Below are positions 1 to 7,257 of a DNA stretch of 12,666 nucleotides, one piece after another. The stretch is from DAOUET01 sp034430155 (GTDB taxonomy: Bacteria; Chloroflexota; Anaerolineae; Anaerolineales; UBA4823). Numbering within the stretch: the stretch's first letter is position 1; the number at the start of each line of letters is the position of its first letter. The position numbers were made by a program, and so were the translations under genes. The stretch is from contig DAOUET010000075.1 in the NCBI GenBank assembly GCA_034430155.1, forward strand, positions 1-12,666. The letters run 5' to 3'. Under the pieces are notes generated by a model. It was not told the DNA's origin, did no database searches, and saw only the letters and a list, made by a program, of their open reading frames with translations.

Positions 1-2
1 AA

Positions 3-191
3 CTGCTCGCCTATCGGATTTTTGACCCTACTAAAGCCCCATTGTTGGCCAAGAAGCCGCTTGCTCTTACACCGCAGATCGCCACACGGGCCTATGAACT
101 CTACGAGCAGCATGGCCATCAGGATGGGCACGCGACTGAAGATTGGGCTCAGGCGGAGCAGGAAATTCGGAAAGATGACTCCAAAAAATAG
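3..191 (+). CDS. DUF2934 family protein, C-terminal part (5' end outside window)
   Basis: The reading frame is open from the window edge to a TAG at 189-191 and gives 62 residues. The core reads TPQIATRAYELYEQHGHQDG, followed by HATEDWAQAEQEI. This is the pattern of the short DUF2934 domain: an Ile-Ala-x-Arg-Ala-Tyr-Glu start, then a Gly-His-Ala-x-Glu-Asp-Trp-x-x-Ala-Glu end. The biochemical function of the family is unknown. The domain sits at the extreme C-terminus, as is usual for it, and ends in a charged Lys/Asp tail. The stop is 41 bases before the polyphosphate kinase, so co-transcription is possible. The true start and the rest of the protein cannot be seen. A longer frame in another register (22-216) covers the same bases but has no recognisable domain and is a shadow. 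Confidence 0.75.
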   Translation: MLAYRIFDPTKAPLLAKKPLALTPQIATRAYELYEQHGHQDGHATEDWAQAEQEIRKDDSKK

Positions 192-232
192 ACAAAAGCA
201 ACCATGCAGCTCGTGACACCAGAAGGATTAAA

Positions 233-1114
233 ATGAAAATCAATTCAAAAAATTTCCGTGTGCGGTCAGGAGAAAAGGTTCAACTTAAAAAATGGCCGAC
301 GAAGATAAAGCCCTTCTTCAAGTCAAAGAAGCGCTATCACAAACTCCTGAGAGAACACGTTAAGCAGTTAAGCTCGCTGCAACGCCTTCACTACGCGTCG
401 GACCACTATGCATTGCTGTTGATTTTTCAAGCAATGGACGCCGCCGGCAAGGACGGCGCCATCCGGCACGTCATGTCCGGCGTCAATCCGCAAGGCTGCC
501 AGGTTTTCAGTTTTAAACAGCCGAGTGCCGAGGCATTGGAGCACGATTTTCTTTGGCGTACTACCCGCCGTCTGCCTGAACGCGGGCGGATCGGTATCTT
601 CAATCGTTCCTATTACGAGGAAGTGCTCATCGTTCGCGTGCATCCTGAGATTCTCCGCGGACAGGGGCTTCCGGATGAGTTGCTCGACGAGGGGGCCATT
701 TGGGAAGAGCGATATCGTTCCATCTTGGATCTGGAGAACCATCTCTATCGAAACGGAACCCAGGTCATCAAATTCTACCTTCACCTATCGAAAGACGAAC
801 AGCGAGAACGCTTTCTCGACCGAATTGATGATCCGGATAAAAACTGGAAATTCAGCCTCGCTGACATCAAAGAGCGGAAATATTGGAAACAATACCGGAA
901 GGCGTACGAGGCGTGTCTGAGTGCCACCAGCACAAAGGAAGCTCCCTGGTATATCGTCCCCGCCGATGATAAAAAGAACGCACGCTTAATTGTTTCCCAA
1001 ATTATTCTCGATACGTTGAACGATCTCGGGATGAGTTATCCGAAAACGACTAAAGCGCGTCGCAAAGAATTGCTGTCGATCCGAAAACGCCTTTCGAGTC
1101 AGATCCAGGATTAG
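233..1114 (+). CDS. ppk2: Polyphosphate kinase 2 (PPK2 family, class-III-like polyphosphate:nucleotide phosphotransferase)
   Basis: 293 residues, close to the usual 260-300 for single-domain PPK2. The enzyme transfers phosphate between inorganic polyphosphate and nucleotides in the cytoplasm, mainly making ATP or ADP from ADP or AMP at the expense of polyphosphate. Visible motifs are the Walker A loop AMDAAGKDGAI (67-77, Lys73), the Walker B region GRIGIFNRSYYEEVL (118-132), and the lid segment DDPDKNWKFS (199-208) with its basic flank. The C-terminal EAPWYIVPADDKKNAR stretch (236-251) is typical of the family. AMDAAGKDG together with NPQGCQVFSFKQPS resembles class III enzymes, which act on both mono- and diphosphates, but class assignment by eye is an inference. 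The start is supported by AGAAGGA at 221-227, 5 bases before the ATG. The N- and C-terminal extensions are rich in Lys/Arg, perhaps for polyphosphate binding. It lies 26 bases upstream of tkt on the same strand. Confidence 0.93.
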   Translation: MKINSKNFRVRSGEKVQLKKWPTKIKPFFKSKKRYHKLLREHVKQLSSLQRLHYASDHYALLLIFQAMDAAGKDGAIRHVMSGVNPQGCQVFSFKQPSAEALEHDFLWRTTRRLPERGRIGIFNRSYYEEVLIVRVHPEILRGQGLPDELLDEGAIWEERYRSILDLENHLYRNGTQVIKFYLHLSKDEQRERFLDRIDDPDKNWKFSLADIKERKYWKQYRKAYEACLSATSTKEAPWYIVPADDKKNARLIVSQIILDTLNDLGMSYPKTTKARRKELLSIRKRLSSQIQD

Positions 1115-1140
1115 CGACGATCCATCCAAGGAGAGCAAAA

Positions 1141-3234
1141 ATGAGAAAAGAAAATGTGAAAACTTCATCACCCATTGATCTGGACAATTTGTCTATCAAT
1201 ACGATTCGTTTTCTGTCAATCGACGCGATCCAGAAAGCCAACAGCGGTCACCCCGGTTTACCAATGGGCGCCGCCTCCTTTGCATACGTTTTATGGACAC
1301 GCTTCCTCAAGCACAATCCATCCAACCCCAAATGGTTCAACCGCGACCGGTTTGTCTTATCAGCCGGGCATGGTTCGATGCTGCTGTATAGTTTGCTTTA
1401 TCTTACGGGGTACAATCTTCCTCTCGGGCAGATCAAACAGTTCCGCCAGTGGGGAAGCATCGCCCCCGGACATCCTGAACGCGGTCTGACACCCGGGGTC
1501 GAAGTGACGACCGGGCCCCTCGGCCAGGGGTTTGGCAACGGCGTGGGAATGGCGATGGCGGAAGCCTTTTTCTCAGCCCGTTATAACCGGCCCGGGCACG
1601 AGATCATCGATCACTATACCTATAGCCTGGTCAGCGATGGCGATTTGATGGAAGGGGTAACGGCTGAAGCTGCCTCTCTGGCTGGCCATTTGCGGCTCGG
1701 TAAGCTCATCTACCTGTATGACAATAACCACATAACCTTATCGGCCGCCACGGATCTCACATTTACAGAAGATGTCAAAAAACGCTTTCGTGCTTATGGA
1801 TGGCACACGCAATCTGTTGAGGACGGGAATGATCTGGGGGCGATCGAGCGCGCGATTAAAAATGCCCAAAGAAACAAAGAAAAGCCCTCCATCATCCTGA
1901 TACAAACCCACATTGGCTATGGTTCGCCACACAAGCAAGACACTTTTGAGGCGCATGGCTCACCCCTGGGCGTGGAAGAGGTGAAACTGACCAAACAAAA
2001 CCTTGGCTGGCCGCTCGAACCAGCCTTCTACATCCCGGATCCAGCATTGGCTCATTTCCGTAAGGCTGTCGACCGAGGAAAGCAAGTCGAAAAGCAATGG
2101 GAAAGACGATTCTCTGCCTACTCACAAGCCTACCCAGAATTAGCGCAGGAGCTGCATCAGATGATGCAAGGTGAATTACCCGAAGGCTGGGATGCGGGTA
2201 TTCCAGTGTTTCCCCCCGATACGAAAGGCATGGCCACGCGTGTAGCCTCCGGGAAAGTGATGAATGCAATCGCGTCCAAACTACCCACGTTTATCGGTGG
2301 TTCGGCGGATCTGGATCCATCCACGCATACCGCCCTGGCTGGCAAAGGCGACTTCGAGAGTCCACAGGAAACGATCACCGATCCCCAGGGTTCTGTTGGG
2401 GGCGGCTGGAAGTACTCGGGGGACAATCTTCATTTCGGTATTCGTGAACACGCTATGGGGGCCATCCTGAACGGAATGGCGGCTCATGGAGGGACGATTC
2501 CTTTTGGAGCGACTTTCCTGATCTTCTCCGATTACATGCGCCCTCCTATGCGCCTGGCAGCCTTGATGGGGCTGCACGTGATCTATGTCTTTACCCATGA
2601 CAGTATTGCCTTAGGTGAGGATGGTCCCACCCACGAACCGGTCGAGCAGTTGCTGGGCTTACGGTCTATCCCGAATATGCTGTTCATCCGCCCGGCCGAT
2701 GCAAACGAAACCGCCGCAGCCTGGCGGATCGCCATTGAGCACAAGGACGGACCGGTAGCGCTGGCGCTTACCCGGCAGAATTTGCCGATCCTCGATTTGC
2801 AGAAATACCCCCAGCTCCCACTCGGCGTTCGTTCCGGCGGGTATGTGCTGGTACATGCGAGCGGGAACATACCTCCTGATATTACCTTGATCGCCACCGG
2901 CTCCGAGGTACAACTGGCGCTGGCGGCACGCGTGAAACTGGAAACTCAGGGAATTAAGGCGCGCGTTGTAAGCCTGCCCTGCTGGAATTTGTTTGATGTC
3001 CAACCTGCTGAATATCGAGAAGAGGTCCTGCCGCCAGAGGTACCCATGTTGGCTATTGAAGCTGGGGTTTCCCTGGGCTGGCGGCCGTATGTTGGCCCTG
3101 GCATCGCTGTGATCGGAGTGGATCGCTTTGGCGCATCGGCGCCGGGACAGATTGTGATGCGTGAGTATGGTTTTAGCGTCGATCACGTCATCCAGCGGGC
3201 TCTTGACCTGATTAAACAACACAAGAAAGCCTGA
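1141..3234 (+). CDS. tkt: Transketolase
   Basis: Full-length thiamine-diphosphate enzyme of 697 residues (family norm about 660-700). It moves two-carbon ketol units between xylulose-5-phosphate and ribose-5-phosphate or erythrose-4-phosphate in the non-oxidative pentose phosphate pathway. The substrate-channel His is in NSGHPGLPMG (His37) and another is in AGHGSM (His77). The cofactor-binding motif starts at SDGDLMEG (165-172) and ends at DNN (194-196). The catalytic glutamate is in GIREHAMG (Glu436). The pyrimidine-domain signature HDSIALGEDGPTHEPVEQLL runs 486-505, and the sugar-phosphate loop RPADANE is at 517-523. The C-terminal domain follows from about 560. The start is fixed by a strong AAGGAGAG at 1128-1135, 5 bases from the ATG. 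The stop is a tandem TGA TAA. rpiB begins 22 bases later, so the two are probably in one operon. Confidence 0.97.
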   Translation: MRKENVKTSSPIDLDNLSINTIRFLSIDAIQKANSGHPGLPMGAASFAYVLWTRFLKHNPSNPKWFNRDRFVLSAGHGSMLLYSLLYLTGYNLPLGQIKQFRQWGSIAPGHPERGLTPGVEVTTGPLGQGFGNGVGMAMAEAFFSARYNRPGHEIIDHYTYSLVSDGDLMEGVTAEAASLAGHLRLGKLIYLYDNNHITLSAATDLTFTEDVKKRFRAYGWHTQSVEDGNDLGAIERAIKNAQRNKEKPSIILIQTHIGYGSPHKQDTFEAHGSPLGVEEVKLTKQNLGWPLEPAFYIPDPALAHFRKAVDRGKQVEKQWERRFSAYSQAYPELAQELHQMMQGELPEGWDAGIPVFPPDTKGMATRVASGKVMNAIASKLPTFIGGSADLDPSTHTALAGKGDFESPQETITDPQGSVGGGWKYSGDNLHFGIREHAMGAILNGMAAHGGTIPFGATFLIFSDYMRPPMRLAALMGLHVIYVFTHDSIALGEDGPTHEPVEQLLGLRSIPNMLFIRPADANETAAAWRIAIEHKDGPVALALTRQNLPILDLQKYPQLPLGVRSGGYVLVHASGNIPPDITLIATGSEVQLALAARVKLETQGIKARVVSLPCWNLFDVQPAEYREEVLPPEVPMLAIEAGVSLGWRPYVGPGIAVIGVDRFGASAPGQIVMREYGFSVDHVIQRALDLIKQHKKA

Positions 3235-3256
3235 TAATTTTAGAAAGAGGCAAAGA

Positions 3257-3715
3257 ATGCAGATTGGATTTGCAACCGATCACGGTGGTTTTATCTTAAA
3301 GGAACCCATCTTGAAGGCACTTCGTGATTCCGGGCACGGGGTGCAAGATTTCGGCGCTTATGGTTTGAACCCCGAAGACGATTACCCGGACTTTGTCATC
3401 CCGCTTGCCAGGGCAGTTGCTCGAGGTGAAGTAGAGCGCGGCATAGCAATTTGTGGAAGTGGCGTTGGCGCCAGTTTTACCGCAAACAAAGTAGCCGGTG
3501 TACGCTCTGCCCTCATCCATGAGAGTTTCTCTGCCCACCAGGGTGTCGAAGATGATGACATGAACCTGCTGTGCCTGGGTGGGCGTGTGGTCGGTTTCGC
3601 TCTGGCCTGGGAAATCATTCAGACTTTTCTGGCAGCCCAACCTGTGAGAGCCGAACGCTTTGAACGGCGTCTGGCAAAGGTAGCTGCAATCGAATGTAAG
3701 GAGAAAATAAAATGA
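3257..3715 (+). CDS. rpiB: Ribose-5-phosphate isomerase B (RpiB/LacA/LacB family)
   Basis: 152 residues, the usual size. It interconverts ribulose-5-phosphate and ribose-5-phosphate. Family features seen: the N-terminal TDHGGFILKE (7-16; Asp8, His9), DYPDF (42-46), and the core IAICGSGVGASFTANKVAGV (63-82) with the likely base Cys66. The phosphate-binding GGRVVG lies at 108-113. The segment that in E. coli-type enzymes reads Glu-His-Asn-Asp-x-Asn here reads GVEDDDMN (96-103), so the usual ring-opening His is Asp99. His94 just upstream may substitute. This pattern fits an RpiB-like subgroup annotated loosely as RpiB/LacAB, so an alternative pentose or hexose phosphate substrate is possible. 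An AGAGG at 3246-3250 supports the start. Its TGA overlaps the next ATG (ATGA, 3712-3715), indicating translational coupling to tal-pgi. Confidence 0.9.
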   Translation: MQIGFATDHGGFILKEPILKALRDSGHGVQDFGAYGLNPEDDYPDFVIPLARAVARGEVERGIAICGSGVGASFTANKVAGVRSALIHESFSAHQGVEDDDMNLLCLGGRVVGFALAWEIIQTFLAAQPVRAERFERRLAKVAAIECKEKIK

Positions 3716-6561
3716 ACAAGAACCCCTTATTAGGTTTAGAGGCGTTTGGTCAAAGTGTCTGGTTGGACTACCTCAGGCGCAATGCACTTGATAATGGAGA
3801 AATCCAGGGGCTGATCGAACAAGATGGGGTCAGCGGATTGACCTCGAATCCGTCCATTTTTGAGAAGGCCATCGCGGGCAGTCACGATTACGACAACGAC
3901 ATTTGTACCCTGGCACTGGAAGACAAAAGCATTGCAGAAATATACCAGACCCTCACTGTAGCAGATATCCAACGCGCAGCGGATCTCTTCCGGCCCATTT
4001 ACGACCGGCTGGAAGGCGCAGACGGGTTTGTGAGCCTGGAAGTTTCCCCCAAACTGGCGCATGATACCGCCGGGACAGTTGCTGAGGCGCGTAAGCTATG
4101 GGCTGCGGTGAACCGGCCCAATCTGTTGATCAAAGTACCCGGAACCCGGGAAGGGCTGCCGGCTATCCAACAATTGATCGGCGAAGGGATCAATGTCAAT
4201 GTTACGCTGCTCTTCGGACTGCCGCGCTACCGTGAGGTGGCGGAAGCTTACCTGGTCGGGTTGGAAACCCTTACAGCACATGGCAAACCTATTAACAAAA
4301 TTGCGTCCGTCGCCAGTTTCTTCTTGAGCCGGATTGACGTGCTGATCGATCCTATGCTCGAAAAACTGCGCCTGGAGAGCAAATCAACCGCGGAGATCGT
4401 GGCCGATCTGCATGGACAGGTGGCAACAGCCAGTGCAAAAGTGGCCTACCAGATGTACCAGGAAATCTTTGGAAGCGCGCGATTTAATAAATTAGCCAAA
4501 ATGGGTGCGCGCACCCAACGTTTGCTTTGGGCCAGCACCAGCACGAAGAACCCTGAATACAGCGATGTAAAGTATGTCGAAACGTTGATCGGCAAGGACA
4601 CCATCAATACCATCCCTCTGGAAACCCTCAATGCTTACCGGGATCATGGTAAACCAGCCTCCCAGTTAGAAGAAGGTACGCAGGAAGCCTATAAAGTACT
4701 GGAAGGATTACGCGAGGCTGGTGTGAACCTGGATGCAGAAACGCAACAACTGGAAGACGAGGGAGTCACAAAATTCAGCAAAGCCTTCGAACAGTTGATG
4801 AATGCATTACAGGAAAAACGGACTGCTTCATTTCATGAAGCGGTGGACAGGCAGACATTCGCTTTGGGGGATGACCAAAAAATCGTCCAGGCGCGGATCG
4901 CCGACCTCGAAACAACGCATTTCAGCACCCGCTTGTGGCGGAAGGATCCGGCCCTCTGGAAAACCGACCCAAAAGATCAGGCTGAGATCCGTAACGCCCT
5001 GGGTTGGCTGCATGTCGCCGAAAAGATGGAAGAAAATTTGGGGGAGCTTAACGTTTTCAAAAATGAGATTCTGCATGCCGGTTTTCGGCATGTACTGCAT
5101 ATGGGCATGGGTGGCAGCAGCCTGACTCCCATGGTCTTCGAACGGATCTTTACCCCATCCGCAGACGCGCTACCCCTGACTGTTTTGGATTCTACTGACC
5201 CGGCTACCATCCTAAAAATTAAAAAAACGCTCCCCCTGGCAGACACGCTTTTCATTGTTGCCAGCAAATCAGGGACCACGGCTGAACCCCTGGCTTTTGC
5301 CGATTATTTCTACCAGAAGGTAAAGCAGATCAAAGGCAAGTCAGCGGGCGATAACTTCTGTGTCATCACCGACCCTGGCACCCCTCTGGTAAAAATGGCC
5401 CAGGAGAGGGCTTACCGGAAAACTTTTCTTAATTTTGCCGATATCGGTGGGCGGTATTCTGCACTTTCGTATTTCGGCCTGGTTCCGGCGGCCTTGATGG
5501 GCATCGATGTGAATGAACTCCTGGCACGGGCCCTGCGCATGATGCACGCCTGTGCCTCAAGTGTCCCCGCCAAAGAAAATCCTGGGTTGACCCTGGGTGC
5601 AGCACTGGGTGAATTGGCTGTAAAAAGTAAAAGAAATAAAGTAACCTTCCTGGTTCCAGAAGCGCTCTCACCTCTGGGAATGTGGCTCGAGCAGCTCCTG
5701 GCTGAAAGCACCGGGAAGGAAGGTACTGGTCTGCTGCCGGTGGCTGGTGAGCCCGTCGGCGAGCCAGGCGTATACGGTCCGGATCGGGTCTTCGTTCACA
5801 TACAGATGAAGGATAAAACAGACCATTCTTTAGAGCAAAGCGTATCTTCACTAAAAAAAGCTGGCCAACCGGTGATCACCATCCATCTAGACGATCTTCT
5901 GGACCTGGGACAGGAGTTTTTCCGCTGGGAGTTTGCCACCGCCACCGCCGGGGCGATTTTAGGCATCAATGCATTCAACCAACCCAATGTCCAGGAAAGC
6001 AAGGACAATACGAATCGCCTGCTTGGGATAGTACGCGAACGAGGCCAATTGCCGGAAGAAAAACCGTCCCTGATCAAAAATCCTTTGAAACTCTATTTCG
6101 ATGAAAAAGCAGCAACGGGTCCAGAGATGTTCAAACAGTTTCTGGCACAGGCCCATCCCGGAAATTATCTGGCTTTGATGGCGTATATTCCTGAAAATCC
6201 AGCCAATGACAAAGCATTACAGGAAATCCGGATCATGCTGCAAGACCGTCTGCACATCGCAACCACGCTGGGTTATGGCCCCCGCTTCCTGCATTCCACG
6301 GGCCAGTTCCATAAAGGCGGTCCGAACACAGGCTTGTTCCTGCAGCTGACTGCAGATGATGCTACGGACGTCCCGATCCCTGGCGCTCCTTACACCTTTG
6401 GCATCTTCAAGCAAGCTCAAGCGCTGGGCGATATGGAAGCTTTGCAAAAACATAAACGAAGAGTGGGGCGCGTCCACCTTGGGTCTGATGTAAATCAGGG
6501 GCTGTTAATCTTGAAAGAGGACCTTAAGTCGGCTTTGCAGGCTGTTCCGGTGATGCCATGA
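3712..6561 (+). CDS. tal-pgi: Bifunctional transaldolase / glucose-6-phosphate isomerase
   Basis: 949 residues encode two enzymes in one chain. Residues 1 to about 370 are a transaldolase, which exchanges dihydroxyacetone units to give fructose-6-phosphate and erythrose-4-phosphate. Seen there are LTSNPSIF (43-50), the Schiff-base lysine in LIKVPGT (Lys141), NVTLLF (163-168) and ASFFLSRID (201-209). Residues from about 385 are a phosphoglucose isomerase (fructose-6-phosphate to glucose-6-phosphate). Its features are GMGGSSL (465-471), SKSGTTAEP (518-526), DIGGRYSALS (577-586), WLEQLLAESTGKEG (658-671, probable catalytic Glu660) and HSTGQFHKGGPNTG (861-874, His861 and Lys868). All key residues of both halves are present and the frame is unbroken, so both activities are likely. 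An AAGGAG at 3698-3703 precedes the start by 8 bases. The gene overlaps rpiB at its start and the HAD gene at its end by ATGA. Such fusions are known; joining the F6P producer to its isomerase suits recycling of carbon into Zwf. Confidence 0.95.
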   Translation: MNKNPLLGLEAFGQSVWLDYLRRNALDNGEIQGLIEQDGVSGLTSNPSIFEKAIAGSHDYDNDICTLALEDKSIAEIYQTLTVADIQRAADLFRPIYDRLEGADGFVSLEVSPKLAHDTAGTVAEARKLWAAVNRPNLLIKVPGTREGLPAIQQLIGEGINVNVTLLFGLPRYREVAEAYLVGLETLTAHGKPINKIASVASFFLSRIDVLIDPMLEKLRLESKSTAEIVADLHGQVATASAKVAYQMYQEIFGSARFNKLAKMGARTQRLLWASTSTKNPEYSDVKYVETLIGKDTINTIPLETLNAYRDHGKPASQLEEGTQEAYKVLEGLREAGVNLDAETQQLEDEGVTKFSKAFEQLMNALQEKRTASFHEAVDRQTFALGDDQKIVQARIADLETTHFSTRLWRKDPALWKTDPKDQAEIRNALGWLHVAEKMEENLGELNVFKNEILHAGFRHVLHMGMGGSSLTPMVFERIFTPSADALPLTVLDSTDPATILKIKKTLPLADTLFIVASKSGTTAEPLAFADYFYQKVKQIKGKSAGDNFCVITDPGTPLVKMAQERAYRKTFLNFADIGGRYSALSYFGLVPAALMGIDVNELLARALRMMHACASSVPAKENPGLTLGAALGELAVKSKRNKVTFLVPEALSPLGMWLEQLLAESTGKEGTGLLPVAGEPVGEPGVYGPDRVFVHIQMKDKTDHSLEQSVSSLKKAGQPVITIHLDDLLDLGQEFFRWEFATATAGAILGINAFNQPNVQESKDNTNRLLGIVRERGQLPEEKPSLIKNPLKLYFDEKAATGPEMFKQFLAQAHPGNYLALMAYIPENPANDKALQEIRIMLQDRLHIATTLGYGPRFLHSTGQFHKGGPNTGLFLQLTADDATDVPIPGAPYTFGIFKQAQALGDMEALQKHKRRVGRVHLGSDVNQGLLILKEDLKSALQAVPVMP

Positions 6562-7184
6562 CAACTTCCCCTTCTATCACGACCCTGTTCCTGGATATCG
6601 GCGGCGTCTTGCTCACCAATGGCTGGGACCACAATATTCGCAGACGCGCAGCCGAGAAATTTAGCCTGGACTACGATGAGATGAATGAACGCCATCACCT
6701 GACTTTTGATACATATGAAGAAGGCAAGCTCAGCCTGGATGGCTATTTGAACCGGGTCGTATTCTATCAAGAGCGCCCATTCTCACGGGAAGAGTTCAAA
6801 GCGTTCATGTACTCCCAGTCCAAGCCCTTTCCGGAGATGATCGAGCTGATGCGTGGACTAAAATCTCAACACGGCCTTGAGATAGCAGCCGTAAGCAATG
6901 AGGGGCGCGAGCTTACGATGTATCGCGTTCAACAATTCAATCTAGGATCCGTGATCGACTTTTTTATTTCTTCTTGCTTTGTGCACTACCGCAAGCCGGA
7001 TGAAGATATGTACCGGATTGCCCTGGATATTGCGCAAGTGAGCCCAGAACGAGTTGTTTACATTGATGACCGAGCCATGTTTGTTGAGGTGGCGCGGGGT
7101 CTGGGGATAGCAGGCATTATCCATACTGGCTACGACACGACCCGGACGGCCCTTGAAGAATTAGGCCTTTCATTAAAAAACTGA
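6558..7184 (+). CDS. HAD-superfamily hydrolase (YihX-like, motif I DxG), substrate unknown
   Basis: 208 residues, soluble, with the four HAD motifs. Motif I is LFLDIGGVLL (10-19), with nucleophile Asp13. Motif II is AVSNEGRE (111-118, Ser113). Motif III is the lysine of RKPDEDMY (Lys146). Motif IV is VYIDDRAMFVEVA (167-179, Asp170 and Asp171). The second Asp of the usual DxD is Gly15. That variant is normal in the FDxGxV subgroup that includes the alpha-glucose-1-phosphate phosphatase YihX, so it does not by itself mean loss of activity. A helical cap lies between motifs I and II (about 25-95). Its ATG overlaps the tal-pgi stop (ATGA, 6558-6561) and no clear ribosome site of its own is seen, so it is probably translated by coupling. 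A sugar-phosphate or metabolite-repair phosphatase role in the same pathway is inferred from context only. Confidence 0.85.
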   Translation: MTTSPSITTLFLDIGGVLLTNGWDHNIRRRAAEKFSLDYDEMNERHHLTFDTYEEGKLSLDGYLNRVVFYQERPFSREEFKAFMYSQSKPFPEMIELMRGLKSQHGLEIAAVSNEGRELTMYRVQQFNLGSVIDFFISSCFVHYRKPDEDMYRIALDIAQVSPERVVYIDDRAMFVEVARGLGIAGIIHTGYDTTRTALEELGLSLKN

Positions 7185-7227
7185 GGTTCAGGTAAACGGT
7201 TAAACCCTTAGAAGTAGGTCAAAACAC

Positions 7228-7250
7228 AACAGGCGAAAACTGTTAGGAGA
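7228..7250 (+). promoter_or_regulatory. gnd leader: small inverted repeat plus ribosome binding site
   Basis: The 73-base gap between the HAD gene and gnd is the widest inside the operon. It holds AACAG (7228-7232) and CTGTT (7240-7244), which can pair around a 7-base loop. A good TTAGGAGA ribosome site follows directly, 7 bases before the gnd ATG. The stem is only 5 bp, so a regulatory role is speculative; the ribosome site is convincing and fixes the start. I see no clear -35/-10 pair in this gap. Confidence 0.35.
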
Positions 7251-7257
7251 TGAAGAG

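Noticed and set aside
5429..5851. Long - strand open frame (140 codons) inside tal-pgi, and similar frames opposite tkt and zwf.
   Set aside because: They are antisense shadows of well-supported genes, have no recognisable domains and lack ribosome sites.
7228..7244. AACAG/CTGTT inverted repeat before gnd as a riboswitch or operator.
   Set aside because: The stem is only 5 bp in a 73-base leader, too little for a known riboswitch; kept only as a low-confidence note.
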